Shown one piece after another: positions 23,261-35,628 of a DNA stretch of 64,000 nucleotides; within the stretch, counting starts at the first letter, position 1, and each line of letters starts with the position of its first letter. Below the pieces are notes generated by a model. That model ran no database searches. It worked only from the letters and a program-made list of their open reading frames with translations, and had not been told where the DNA came from. The DNA is from Saccopteryx bilineata (Eukaryota > Chordata > Mammalia > Chiroptera > Emballonuridae), in assembly GCF_036850765.1 (NCBI RefSeq), contig NC_089498.1, positions 68,240,305 to 68,304,304 on the forward strand. Reading direction: 5' to 3'. Made by a program: the position numbers and the translations under genes.

Positions 23261-24984
23261 GGTTATTTGGGTTGTTGAAATATTGTTGTCCACAGCATTC
23301 CAGATGGCTGGGAAGGCTGAAGACTGCTTAATATGTCAGAACCTCTGACCTCTCCGGCCTTGAATAGCCACTTTATTTTTTCCCAGTGGCCCCTCAAGCA
23401 CTTTGATATTAGAAGGTTCTAATCTGTGCAATTTACAAAGAATGTCTAGTAGTTAGTAAATCTTCAAATAAATGAAGTCAATGTCTTTAGCCTCTTGGAT
23501 TTAACATACATTTGAATAACAAGATCACAGGCCTATTAATTTTTTTGTCATTTTTGTCAAAGAAAGAAAAAAAAAAAGAAAAACCCCTCCACTAAGTGAT
23601 ATATTTCTTCACTCCTTTTACAAGACTTCGTAGACTCCTGTATTTTTATCATGCCACTATCTTGGTAAAATAATCAAAATTACCTCATATATTTTAAAGC
23701 ACATCTACCCTAAATCATGCCTAGAATTAGAGTGGTATAATAATACCTCATTTAATAAATCTTCCAGGAATAAAGAATGATTTCATACTTGTTTTTAAAT
23801 TTTTATAAACCTTCAGAGGAAGAATTGGATTTGGCAACAAGCTTCTGAAAGGCAGTGCTCCTGATTGGGTGACAGGTAGGGAAGTGTTTCCATTGTCCTG
23901 ACACAGAAGTTGACCAACCAGGTCAGCAAGATTCGTCTTTAACTTTCCTACTCTTTTTACTTGTTGATGCTCCTCTTCTCCTGCTCCTCCCACCTCTACC
24001 TTTTCTGCTCACAGACTCCAAAGCCCCTTCTTATGGCAGAAGTGTGACAGTCTTTCTGTGAAACAGTGCTATCTCTATACACGCTCAAATGCCCAATACT
24101 TTCCACCATCCCCCACGCCCACCATATTGCAGTCAAGGTGTGAGCACATAATTTAAATTCTGCCTAATATGATGCTTCTGCCCAAAAATATGAACTCAGA
24201 GCAAATGAAGCAAAAAATAGGCATTAGTTTAGGATTTATTCCAGTGGTGAAAGTATCTGTAATGTGGTAGCAAATAAACACACCATCTGTGGGGTCCAGT
24301 GTCATAATGTTGTGATGCCAATAATGGTATTAAATGTTCAGAGAGGGCTAGAAGGGCAGCTCAAACAGCTGTTCTTTAGGGTAACTAAGTGGGTTGCTAT
24401 AAGCAGCATCCCTTGCAGTCTGTCTGTTTTCTCGTTCTCTAGCCTTCCTGTGTTTGTTTAGTTGTTCATGTTTTCTGCTTAATTTAGCTATAATTAGATT
24501 TTGTTGTTTGCAATCCAGAGCTAAAATTGGGACTTCATGTCTAATCCTACATCTAGATTATTTTTCTTCCTACTTATCCTTAAAAGCCTATAAAAATAAA
24601 TCTAGGTTAGGCTTTTTACAAAAGTATGTTTAAACAAGATCAGAAAGAAAGGTGTGCTCTATTTCTCTTTCAAATAATGTCTTCTTGGGTTGAAGAACAG
24701 GCATTAGAGTATGGTCACAGGAGTTCTAGGGTTAAAGAGGATAAAAGACCTCTCAAACATCTTTGCGTTGGTAGGTAGCCACACAGTAGGTCCACATTCA
24801 CCCCTTCTTCTTCCAATGATTCCTTCCTTTTAGCCTATGCAAATTTTTCTCTGCTATCCTTAATCTATCCTTCATTTAGCATTAGCTTCTCAGTTATGAG
24901 TTTACACTTTCTAGATATGGGAATGTGTTAGCCTTCTTTATGACTTTCTGAAATCCACTCATAGGCCTGTATATTTCCTCATTT
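23261..24984. other. Unique intron sequence
   Basis: No gene, complete repeat or motif that I can support. An A-rich run is at 23561-23580. Confidence 0.5.
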
Positions 24985-24996
24985 GACAATAACATT

Positions 24997-24999
<3 letters not shown>

Positions 25000-25046
<47 letters not shown>

Positions 25047-25289
25047 TTAGAAATTTCTCCATAGAAACATCTTTTTTTTTTTAATTTTTTTTCCATTTTT
25101 TTATTTATTCATTTTTAGAGAGGAGAGAGAGAGACTGAGAGAGAGGAGAGAAAGACAGAGAGAAGGGGGGGAGGAGCCGGAAGCATCAACTCCCATATGT
25201 GCCCTGACCAGGCAAGCCCAGGGTTTCGAACCAGCGACCTCAGCATTTCCAGGTTGACGCTTTATCCACTGCGCTACCACAGGTCAGGC
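25000..25289 (-). mobile_element. Short SINE with dual tail (antisense)
   Basis: Antisense SINE of the GTGGTGGCGCAG head type. Exact 15-bp duplication GACAATAACATTTCT at 24985-24999 and 25290-25304. Between the left T run (about 25000-25044) and the T-rich SINE tail (from about 25072) lie about 27 bp of non-SINE sequence (contains AGAAATTTCTCCATAGAAAC). Both are inside the duplication, so they inserted together, which suggests a SINE 3' transduction. Confidence 0.88.
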
Positions 25290-25304
25290 GACAATAACAT
25301 TTCT

Positions 25305-25828
25305 AACAGTATGCCAGACTGTATTATTTTTATTAATAAGAATATTACTAATATGGCTTTTTTGATTATTCCAACCACCTTTCAGGATCTAACCATATAA
25401 AAAAGGTAAAAAAAAAAAAGCTTTCACAGTACATATAGATTTCTGTTTTTAGAGTACTTTTTTTCTGACAAGTATATTTCTAGTTACTTAAAATGGCAAG
25501 ATAAAAAAGTATCCTTAGACCTCTAACTAGATCTAGCTCCTATTCAAATCCAGTTCTCTTTGGATAGAAAATAGGTTTTTGCTCAGAAGTTCTAGTAGCT
25601 GCTTTCTTCAACACACAATGTTAGTTCAAGGTCCAAAAATTGCTGTGGTAACAGAAAAACTTCTGAGGCCAAGGGATCTTATTCATGTTTAAGAATGTTG
25701 GGTTGTCCTTTAACTTTTGTTTCCTATAACACCAACATGAGGATACTTGGTTATTCATGTTAGCCAAGTGATCTGTAGATAGAAGCATCTTGATTCTACT
25801 TGCTGGCTGTCAGATTAGGTATTATCCT
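25305..25828. other. Unique intron sequence
   Basis: Nothing recognisable. Confidence 0.5.
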
Positions 25829-26022
25829 AGCTCTGGCCAGGTACATAGAGGGTTGGAGCATCATTCTGATATACCAAGGTTACTGGTTCAATCCTAGGTC
25901 AGAGCACAAAGAAGAATCAACCAAAGAATGCAAGGAATTAAGTGGAAACAAAAAAATCAATGCTTCTCTCTCTCTCTCTCTCTTTTTCTTTCTCCAAAAT
26001 TAAAATAAATAAATAAAAACTG
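25829..26022 (+). mobile_element. Old short tRNA-like SINE
   Basis: Sense: head CTAGCTCTGGCCAGGTACAT, B box TACTGGTTCAATCC, CT repeat at 25967-25982 and AAATAAATAAATA tail. Resembles an old Ves-type SINE. Confidence 0.75.
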
Positions 26023-26769
26023 TTTAGGCCTTACCCCAACAGTAAGATTGTACATAATTCAGCAGCCTGTCTCAGCCTACTACCAGGGCAGGGAAGTTTG
26101 ACAACAGTGGTTTTCAAATTGGAAGGCATGGTTACTACCCTTTCAGGGATTTGCTGGAAACATTAGTAAAATGAGGTTCAGTGGGATCTGTCAGCAGATG
26201 AAGTTTAAGGATAGTTTTTGTAAGTAACTGGATACACAAAAGCCCATGATCTCTTGTGCAAAAGCTTGCTAAAGAACCTTTTAAGAATCTGACTTCAAGT
26301 TTTCTGGAAGTGTCTGATATCTAACTTTGGACAGTAATGAATCACTCCCCGATCTTTTCCTTGCCCCAGGCTTTGACATAGTCCACTGCTTTTGAGGTTT
26401 ACTTTTTGTTTTTTTGCTGTCTGCTTAACTGTATTAGAATGTGTCACAGTTAACTGTGTAGTAAATTTTAAAGTTAACATTTTGAGAAAGACTTGAAAAC
26501 CTCTACTCTGTGTAAAATGCTACTAGTAAATATAAAAATAAAATGTGTGGTGTGTGCCTTAAGGACATAACATCTAATGAAGGAGACTTATGTAAATGAC
26601 TGATTATGACCCAAGGCAAAGTGAAATAGGCATTAATGACAGGACAAACTTATATATGCTAACAAAGATAATGGAGCAATTATTTCTAACTGAAAGGGAA
26701 TCAGAAGCTCTTTTCTAAAGGAGGATATGGCATCTGAGAAAGTGTTAGAAAGTATTACAATTTTAGTAG

Positions 26770-27127
26770 AACAATACATCCTGGCCAGTGGCTCAATGGA
26801 TAAAGCATAGGCCTGGTATATGGACATCTGGGTTTGACTCCCAGTCAGGACACACAGAAAAAGAGACCATCTGCTTCTCTTCCCTCTTCTTTCTCTCCTT
26901 CTTCCCCTCCCATAGCCAGTGGCTCAATTGGTTCAAGTGTGGCAGTGGGCACTGAGGATGGTTTGGTCGGAGGGTGTCAGCCTCAGGCGCTAAAAATAGC
27001 TCAGTAGTGAGCATTGGCCCCAGATGAAGTTGCTGTGTGGATCCCGATTGGGGTACATGGGGGAGTCTGCCTCACTATATTTCCTCCTCTCACCTAAAAA
27101 ACAAACAAAACAAAAACAAACAGACAG
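26770..27127 (+). mobile_element. Long tRNA-headed SINE (older copy)
   Basis: Sense copy, 358 bp: CCAGTGGCTCAATGGATAAA head, body CAGTGGCTCAATTGGTTCAA and GTGGATCCCGATTGGG, tail of CAAA and CAGA units. Exact 13-bp duplication ACAATTTTAGTAG at 26757-26769 and 27128-27140. Confidence 0.9.
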
Positions 27128-27140
27128 ACAATTTTAGTAG

Positions 27141-29229
27141 GGCGATAGATAAGAAAATGTGTTGCACTGCCGGAATAGAATGTACATAGGCATATGGAAT
27201 GTGCATAGGCAAATAGGTTTCATGCAAGGGTTGTTTTGTTTTCATAGCACATGCAAGACACTATGGTAGGCTCTAGGAGTGATGCAAAGAGAAATGATAT
27301 AACTTTTCTTTTGTCCTGTAGATTATATTATATTTTGAAAGAAAAGTCATTTCCATATAAGTATATCTAAAGAGTTCACCAATAGCATCTAGTTTTCTGG
27401 AATGATGTGCATTGGAAAGTCCTTTAAAATTTTTATATAGTCCACAAAACTAGAAAGAGTCCACTATTACCAGAGAGTTCCAAAGAAAGGATTCTAGAGG
27501 ACATGGAATAAATTGTCTCATGAAAGATGGTTAATAATTGATGTGAGAAATAAGGGGTAAGAATATTCAAAATGATAGGTAAAAAGCATGGACAAGACCA
27601 AATTTAGAAAGTATTTTGGAATGTCCATGTGACTGAAAGCATCAGTTTAGATGCAGTAGATGGTGCTTTTGGCTCACTTTAGGGAAAAGCATAGAAATGC
27701 ACATTCAGGTGAATTGTAATACCTACAAAGTTCAGGTAGGTAAGTTAAGTGAGTGAAGCCAACTGGGCATCTATTGAGAAGTTATAGAAAAAGGCTATGG
27801 CTCAGGTGTAACAAAAAGGAAGACATCACTAAGATCCAGTCAGTGCCACAGTGAACTCTAGTGTCACCAGACCTTCCTATTTGTTACAATATGCCAAGAT
27901 CAAGATTTTTACCTAGGTGTAAAACTAATTCTTATGACAATATATAAAATTAAGCTGGTCAAAACCAGACACATAAAAATTATTTGAGTTATATAGAATC
28001 TTATCTAGTATGTAAGTCACTAATTTTCAAACTCTGCTGGACTGTAGGAAGTAAAGACTGCTAGAATGAAAGCTTTGGTGTTTCATCCTCTAACCATTTA
28101 ACATTCCAAAACAGAGATGCAACATAAGGACAGTAGCATGCTTTAATCAGGATACAAATTTCAGAGTATTTGTATGTGAACAATAATAAATGAAAGGGAG
28201 TTAATTGGAATTATTGACTATTACAGTTTTTAAATGAAATTTATCTTACAATTTTATTATCTGTTGTTGAAACTGGTTGCAAGAAAAATTTACAACAAAA
28301 TTTTAAAAATATGTGTTGGCTCTAAATTTTTTTCAGCTGTTTTTTTGCCTTTAAGAAGAAAAATACAACTATATGATTATTCTCTATTCTAATAAGGAGA
28401 GGATTCTGAGTACATTTCAGAGGGGCTGAAATGAGTACTTGATTAATGACTCTCTGTTATTACTACCAGTTGCCAATGGTGATGCCACCATGATCTCTTG
28501 GTCAGATTCATTTATTAGCCTATTCATGTTTGGTCTATGAGCCTGGCTGACATCAGAACCAAGTGAGGTTCAAAGGTTTGTAACAGATGCTGTAGAGCCT
28601 GCTAATTTCTGAATTTGATAGAATCCATAAATCATATACTACCTTAGTCCACTATTGGTTTAGGATTTGTCCCCAAACTAATGTGAAAAAACTGAAATTG
28701 ATGTTAAGAATACAGCTTCTCAGCCTTCACATTGCAATCAAGAAGGTTTGTTATTTGACAAATAAAAAAATAATAATCAATATATTTTCTCTACCTTATC
28801 AGGAATTCCTGACAGGAAGAGGAGCTTAGTAACAGAGAAGAATTTGGCAGAATAAACAATTTCACATGGAAATTGTTCATAATATTGTAACATGGAGGTT
28901 ACAATATTATGCTTCTGTCTGAATAAAATGGAGCATTCCAGATGTTAACTGCATCTCACTTAAAACCAACTGCTAGGGTTTATGAACAATAAAAAATGCT
29001 AAAATGTAACAGGGCAACTCTGCTTCCTAATGCTGAGAAAACTCTTAGAAAATTATCAAATTTAAAAAATGTGCTAATGAGCCACACCATCTGATTAAAA
29101 TCAAAGGTGCAATATTCTAAAACTATGCTTTGGGGTTTAGATAAAGTATGCTTTGGGTTTCCTCACTGATGACAGTGCTTTTTGACAAATTTTACAAAGA
29201 AAAAAGAGTCTCAGTGATAAAAAAAAATG
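27141..29229. other. Unique intron sequence
   Basis: No gene or young repeat. It holds two adjacent perfect hairpins at 28855-28911, listed separately. Confidence 0.5.
28855..28911. repeat. Two back-to-back perfect inverted repeats
   Basis: AACAATTTC (28855-28863) pairs with GAAATTGTT (28869-28877) across 5 bases. Directly after it CATAATATTGTAAC (28878-28891) pairs with GTTACAATATTATG (28898-28911) across 6 bases. Both stems are perfect (9 and 14 bp) with no base between the two hairpins. No repeat family is recognised. Function unknown. Confidence 0.85.
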
Positions 29230-29244
29230 ACATTTCAATTTCTT

Positions 29245-29615
29245 TTTTTTTTGTTTTGTTTTTTTTTTTTTTGTTTTTTTTTTTTTGTTTTGTTTTGTTT
29301 TTACAGAGGCAGAGATAGACAGGGACAGACAGACAGGAACGGAGAGAGATGAGAAGCATCAATCATCAGTTTCTCCTTGCGCGTTGCGGCTTCTTAGTTG
29401 TTCATTGATTGCTTTCTCATATGTGCCTTGACCGTGGGCCTTCAGCAGACTGAGTAACCCCCTGCTGGAGCCAGCGACCTTGAGTCCAAGCTGGTGAGCT
29501 CTTTGCTCAAGCCAGATGAGCCCGCGCTCAAGCTGGCGACCTCGGAGTCTCGAACCTGGGTCCTTCCGCATCCCAGTCCGATGCTCTATCCACTGTGCCA
29601 CCACCTGGTCAGGCA
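29245..29615 (-). mobile_element. SINE with repeated 'GCTCAAGCCAG' body (antisense)
   Basis: Antisense SINE: T/G-rich tail, CAGACAGACAGG block, GATGAGAAGCATCAATCA, several GCTCAAGCTGGCGACC-like units, head reading CTGTGCCACCACCTGGTCAG. Exact 15-bp duplication ACATTTCAATTTCTT at 29230-29244 and 29616-29630. Confidence 0.92.
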
Positions 29616-29630
29616 ACATTTCAATTTCTT

Positions 29631-32088
29631 AAATTGATGTTTATTTATAAATAATAAGTCCAAGTTATGAGCAGATGTGAACAAATATGAATGTTTTCTG
29701 TTACTTAATTGTGGAGAAAAGAATAGTGAGAAGCGTGTTTCATAGATAATATCTCTATGAGAGAGAAAAATGCTCTCATATTTTAGCTTTGGATAAGATC
29801 AAATTGATCTAATTAGCATTTTCATCAAAATAATTGCTCAGAATTCTCTTTAGTGAAGTATGTTTTTGATAAATTTCAAGGAAAGCTGTTCAAAGAAATT
29901 GGAATTAGACATATTAAACAAAAATGAGAAGCTTTCTTCAAAGATAAACCAAAAATTATCTCAAAATTAAAATGACAAAATTGGAATGTCATAAAATACA
30001 TTTCTATATTAACAGTAAGATGTGATTTGTAAAGAATAACCCATTTTATTCTATATTTATTATATTTTTGGAACAGGACATGCTCTACCAGAAATATTTT
30101 AATTAAAGTTACATATAACTAATCAGAGGAAAAAGAACTTAGCTCTCTTTTAGTTGAATGATAATGTGGCCATATTGATTAATTATTTTATAAGGTCATT
30201 ATAAATCATAAAGGTATTGGCAAATTTGTGATTAAATGTATACATAAATTTTTTCATTTTTATTTTCTTAGTTCAGATTATAAAAACTGATTTCGAAGGG
30301 AGTGATATCACAACACAATTCACATTCTGGACACTTTAAAATTTAGCTTTCACTTCTTTGTATGAGGTAGATACGGACTTAATTCTATGGAGAATAAAAC
30401 TATAAACTTGGTACTTCCTACATCCACCATGACTATAAGAGTGTGTTCACAAGATGTTACTATTTGAGATTACAAACTGAGACAGAGGTAACTTATAGGT
30501 AAAGTTCAGATAGACTTTGCCTACTCAATATCCTACAAAAAAATTTTCATTATTTCATTTGGCTCAAAATAGAAGCCTCATTGCATTCATTTTTCTTTTA
30601 CTTATAATTCCATTCTCAGAAGATAAAAAAAATTAGGAAATTCTATACTTCATTTTGACCAACAGGAAAGAACTGGTTTAATTCAGTTTACAGACAGATG
30701 CAGAACTACCACAACACAATCATCTTTTTAAGCAAGTAAATACCTTGTTGCTAAAGCAACCACCATGTGCTGTATTTGTATCACTAATACCTTTCGTGGG
30801 GTATTGAAACATAAGAACAAATGTTTCACACGTACCTCCTTCATCTTTCCTTAACGTATCTTTAGTGTTTTATTATTTTAGAAAAAAATGTTAAAAGGTA
30901 ATGAGAAAACTATGTGCGAAGATTTCTCAGTAATTTTCTGCATCGACACGCAAGGAGAAGACTAACACTAGTCAATTTTCTACTACAAACCTTACTAAAC
31001 TTACCTGGTGGTGTACCTCTTCAGAACTAATCCCTAGTGAGGGTTCTTTAGCTGCTGATATGTTTCTCTTAGTTAATTAATTTCAAGGTGCATCTTCCTT
31101 CCCAGCCTTCACCCCCTCCAAAACTACCCAACCTGAGCTCTTCTACCCCTTTTACTACACAATATATATAACAATATATATATTGTCCAAATTTAATATG
31201 CCCTGTGCTCATTATAAAGAAAAATTCTATAGGTAAGATTGATGATTTAAGTATGAATCTCAAATATTTTAGAACCGATGGGTCACAGCCATCCTAGAGT
31301 TAAGGGGTAATTAATAATAATAATAAAAAATTAACAGGGGGATTTCACAAATCAGAAAGGGTTTTCACAGGAGAAGCTTCTGCCATAATGACCTACAAAA
31401 ACAGTTGACTGCCCTCATTCAAATGGCAACTTTTGTTTCTGAATCTATATGAATTCAAAGCTTCTGTAAATTTCTTGTAGAAATGTTAATGGTAGTGTTA
31501 AAGATAAGAATGCCATTTACTGAGTACATCAAGAACTAAGCATTGACTAGCTGATTTTAGAAACTGAATGCTGCAACTCAAACAAAATCCTGATTCCATA
31601 TTTCTTAAGTAATCAAAGAAATTATGTGAAAGAATAAACTGTTGTTTTGCAAATGCTGCAAAAGAAGAGAGAGAGCATTTCTCTGGAAACAAGACAAGTT
31701 TGCTCTGTTTGAGTAATGAAAACAAAAACCTGAGGGTACCAATAAGACAGCTAAAGAGGGTTTGAAAACTATTATAAATGTTCATATGTGGTCTAATTAT
31801 ACCTTCTAACAGCTCTAGCATTAATAAACATTCATAATTAGCCAAGGTAATTTATATAATGCATGGATTTATAAAAGACTTATTTTTTCCAGTAAATATA
31901 TTTACTTCTTAGAGATAATTTTCAAATCACATAACCACATAATTTTCAAAGCATCTATCAAGTAGTAGAGCAAACTATTTCAAAGCAAACAACACAAGCT
32001 GAAAACTTCTTTCCATATGTCTGAATAATTGGTAGCTATGTAGATTAAAATATCAGGGACAGTGCAGCTGTTTGGGCACTGGACTTAC
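29631..32088 (-). other. CTNNA3 intron downstream of the exon
   Basis: Starts with the donor GT at 32087-32088 on the minus strand. Unique and AT-rich. It includes an AT-rich perfect hairpin at 31159-31186. No second exon is visible. Confidence 0.7.
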
Positions 32089-32289
32089 CAGTACTTGTAA
32101 GGAAGTTAACGTTTCTCATCACACCTTCCGTGTAAGCGCCTGGCTCATAACTGTCCATTTCACCTGTGACGATATGAGCAACTCTTGCTGCCCGTCCTCG
32201 GATAGCACCGGCAGCTCGGTCTAAACTGTCAGCATCCTGGTCTCTCAAGGCTATGATACATTTGTTGACATCTTCTAAGATATGGCTCT
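32089..32289 (-). CDS. CTNNA3: Alpha-T-catenin internal exon (CTNNA3)
   Basis: Internal coding exon of an alpha-catenin, the actin-binding partner of beta-catenin or plakoglobin at adherens junctions. Read on the minus strand, intron sequence ending TTTACTTACAG precedes the exon and GTAAGT follows it. The 201 bases (67 codons, phase 1 at both ends) translate in one open frame. Visible residues include HILEDVNKC near the start, AAGAIRGRAARVAHIV in the middle and VNFLTST at the end. From family knowledge this is the central M region (start of MII) of alpha-catenins. The spelling CIIALRDQDAD and GEMDSYEPGAYTEG fits the alpha-T paralogue better than alpha-E or alpha-N. The acceptor has a weak, AT-rich pyrimidine tract; the donor is strong. 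Intact splice sites and an uninterrupted frame argue against a processed pseudogene. No other exon of the gene is visible here, which fits its very long introns. I do not assign an exon number. Confidence 0.92.
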
Positions 32290-33381
32290 CTGTAAGTAAA
32301 CATATCAAATTAATTTTGTCGTTTTTTCTTCAATCTCAAAAATCTAGCATATTGTAATTTAAGTTAGCTTCTGACTCCAGATGTGATGTACTTTGGGAAT
32401 GGAGGTCACTGAGGACTGGAAAGAAAAATACGGACATCATTTTTCTCATATCTCTTTGATGGCAATATTTGTAATATATAAAATTTCACATTTTTATCAG
32501 TAATTTTAATAGATTAGATGTTATTTTAGATTCTAGTACCAGTATATTAGATTTTAGATTTGAGTGACTCATGGGTGGAAATTAAGAAGTTTCTAAATTA
32601 AAACTAAAATAAAATATATAATAATGGGATACTTAATTCTGATTAAAAGTAAAATTATGCAAATTACAAAACTCTTTACGTATATCACCTATCCTAAATA
32701 TATATCAAAATAGAACTACAGAATTCCATTCAACTAATGTTCATTGATGTACAATGAGATTTAACACATTACAGAAATCTTATAAATTAATAAATAATAA
32801 AAATATGCAATATTAATTTTTATATTGTAAAGCAGCAAACTAAGTTTGTGGAAACACTTAAATTAAAAGGGGGGGTGCTTTAAAATGACTGATTTTATGC
32901 AAATAAATCCCTGAGAAAGTTGCCCTCTCTGAAGTGTATCTCCTGACCTCCTTCTCTCCTTCCCTCTTTGCATTATGAGCTCATGAGGACAAGAGAGTTC
33001 TTATTACTGCCCTGCTTTCTTTTTCTGTAAAATGATTATAAAATGATTAATACTCCTGGATTAAACTAATGAGAAGAGCTGAGCAAAGATGTGGAATGTC
33101 ATCAAGCATGGGCCATAATATTTCTAAGATATTAAAAGAATATTACAAGAATTAGTGTTTGGCTTCTAGCATTATCAAATAAATCCCCACTCAAAATCTG
33201 TAATGACTTTATTACTTAAAACAACTACAACAAAAAGCCTTACTAATTTCAGAACATACTGATAACTTTCCCCTTCACACTACTCTCTGTACATGTTGAC
33301 TATCTGCAGATAAGCTACACAGGACAGGCTTTCATAAAGCAATTTCTTTGTAGGTTCACACCTCCTCTCAATGTACACAGT
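32290..33381 (-). other. CTNNA3 intron upstream of the exon
   Basis: Ends (minus strand) with the acceptor AG at 32290-32291. Mostly unique. A faint MIR-like remnant may lie at about 32940-33130 (TCTGTAAAATGATTATAAAA), low confidence. Confidence 0.7.
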
Positions 33382-33733
33382 GGTCCCTCATCTACCACGG
33401 GGGTTATTAGGTTCCAGAACCCCCACGATAGGCAAAAATCTGCAAAGTAGTGACTTATATTTATTTTATTATTTATACATATTTTAAGGCTTTAAAAACC
33501 CTCCCACACTCTTATAAACCTTTCTCACACTGTTATTAACCTTTCCCACACTTTTTTTCTTATTTTACCACAAAATAATTGGAATAATAAATATATAAAA
33601 ATATCTATATACCACAAAATTTTGTGATATAGTGAAAAATTCACCAAACAAAATTAGATACACACAATTTAAAAATCTGCGATATAGTGAGACCGCAAAA
33701 AGTGAACCACAACCTGGCAAGAGGTGACTGTAG
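33382..33733. mobile_element. Tigger-like non-autonomous DNA transposon
   Basis: About 350 bp. The left end CAGTGGTCCCTCATCTACCA and right end CAAGAGGTGACTGTA are imperfect inverted repeats. Internal blocks CCCACGATAGGCAAAAATC and ATCTGCGATATAGTGAGACC face each other. TA at the edges fits TcMar/Tigger integration. The many TG and CA in place of CG suggest CpG decay and moderate age. No transposase frame. Confidence 0.7.
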
Positions 33734-34039
33734 AGCATTAAAATTCAAAGTACCAAAGAATATGGTCCCTGGTGACCTTCTTAGATCTGATGTCTATCAT
33801 TTCTCTGTAAGCCTGTTATGCTTACAGAGTTATTTTATATATTTTATAATTTTATAATGTTATGCAGTTAGAGTTATTTTATAATTTTCTAAATCTATCA
33901 TATTGTTCTATGCCTCTGTTCTTTAGGCGTATTAGAACCTTGACCTTGACTGGTTATTTGTTTGTTGGTTTGTTAGTCTGTTTGCAGTTTTTTTTTTTTT
34001 GTTTGTTTGTTTGTCTTTTTGCTTTCCCAGACAAAATTC

Positions 34040-34755
34040 CAATATGTGTGTGGGAGAGTAAGGGGGCTTCCTCATATCAACAAGCAAGTATCTGGACACC
34101 AACTGGGTGTCCTACAATTTGACTCAATTCTGACACTCTCTACCCAGAGATGATAACACCAGATTCCACTGGTTAAGTGTTCTGTCCTTCAAGACTCCCC
34201 CTCCACTCCCCACTTCGCACACCAGTCCCAAGCCCAGGGTGGTACATATACTTCTGCCTAACTATAAAGCAGAGGTTGTTATCATTCCCTCCTTGGGTTT
34301 TATTAATTTGTTAGAGCAGCTCACAGAACCCAGAGAAACATTTTACTTACTAGATTTAACTTTTACTATTCAGAGATGCGTAGGGCAAGGGATGGGGACA
34401 GAATACAGAGCTTCCCTGCCCTTTCCGGGCACTGCTTCCCCACATCTCCATGTGCACACCAACACAGAAGCTCTCTGAACCCCATATTTTTTTGAAGTCT
34501 TCATTACATGATTGGGTCAACCTTCAGCCCCTCTCCCCTCCTTGGAGGTCACTGAGTGGGACTAAAATTTCCAAGCTGCAAATGACCTGGTTGGTTCCAA
34601 TGGCATCCAGCCCTTTCTTAGGACTACTCATTAACATAAGAAAAGATGACTGTATGGCTTTCATCACTTAGAAATTCCAAGAATTTTAGGAGCTCTGCAC
34701 CAGAGATGGGATGAACAACAAATATATGTTTCCTATTATAAATCATAAAATCACA
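34040..34755 (+). mobile_element. Old ERVL-type LTR remnant (MLT2/MER21-like)
   Basis: Recognised by GGGTTTTATTAATTTGTTAG followed by AGCAGCTCACAGAACCCAG, then CCTTTCCGGGCACTGCTTCC, CCTTGGAGGTCACTGAGTGG and AATTCCAAGAATTTTAGGAG, which belong to an old ERVL LTR family. Exact subfamily not certain. A TTTG-rich simple repeat (33955-34015) precedes it. Confidence 0.6.
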
Positions 34756-34779
34756 ACTGTGAATCCCCTTTGATCTGCT

Positions 34780-35080
34780 TGATCAACTCCTACTATTCTT
34801 TCAAGATACAAGTCAAAAGTTCCTTCTTCAGAAAATTTATGTTGACCTAGAATAGGACAAATTTGGTTCTATGTTGTTTGGGATTCCCATGCAATGATCT
34901 ATATGTTTCCATTAGAGCTTTTTCTCATGTTTTAATGATGTACTAATGAAACTGCCTCTCTAGCATACTATAAATTATAAGGGAGTACAGGAAATGTATC
35001 TTATTAAAGTATCCTATCTAGTCTCTAAAACAATATGTGGCACTGTTATGCTAAGAAGAATGTCTGTTGAATGAACAAAG
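34780..35080 (+). mobile_element. L2 LINE 3' remnant
   Basis: Old sense L2: TCAACTCCTACTATTCTTTC, AAGATACAAGTCAAAAGTTC and the end GTCTGTTGAATGAAC follow the usual L2 3' order. Very diverged. Confidence 0.65.
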
Positions 35081-35430
35081 TCCTCTTATAAAGACACATC
35101 CAGAAACAGTAAATAATTTCATCTAAATTCTAAATTATGGGTTCTAAACATAAGTAGATACATTTCTGTGCCCTTAAATAGTCCATTTGACCATATTAAA
35201 GACAGCCAGGTTATTTGGAAGAAAAACATTAAATATTGAAAACCTTTGTTATAAATTCACTAGTGATTTAACCTAATTAGTAGCATTCGGTTATGAATGT
35301 GTTATTAAGGCCTATAATCAATCCAGGCACAATCCCCTCTCAACAGAAAGTGCATGTGTATCATTAATATCATATTTCACCTGGAACTGAATTATAAGTT
35401 TAAATGTGAGGAGCATAATAATCATGAGTT

Positions 35431-35619
35431 TTTTTTTGTTTGTTTGTTTTTATTAAATTTAATGCAGTGACATTGATAAATCAGGGTACATATGTTGAGA
35501 GAAAATATCTCTAGATTATTTTGACATTTGATTGTGCTGTATACCCCTCCCCCAAAGTTAAATTGTCTTCTGTCACCTTCTATCTGGTTTTCTTTGTGCC
35601 CCTCCCCTCCCCTAACCCC
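35431..35619 (-). mobile_element. Short L1 3'UTR tail, first insertion (antisense)
   Basis: T-rich tail then ATAAATCAGGGTACATATGT and 3'UTR to 35619. Flanked by TCATGAGTT at 35422-35430 and 35620-35628, its target-site duplication. Confidence 0.8.
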
Positions 35620-35628
35620 TCATGAGTT

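Noticed and set aside
25967..25982. CRISPR-like or satellite array
   Set aside because: Only short microsatellites and dispersed SINEs; no spaced direct repeats anywhere in the window.
26030..26250. Possible MER5-type hAT remnant (ACAGTGGTTTTCAAATT)
   Set aside because: Only one end is suggestive; no second inverted repeat or duplication found.
28855..28911. microRNA precursor
   Set aside because: Stems of 9 and 14 bp are too short for a normal Drosha substrate.
31498..31845. 115-codon minus-strand frame near the exon
   Set aside because: Same strand as CTNNA3 but no catenin likeness and no flanking splice sites; chance frame in intron.
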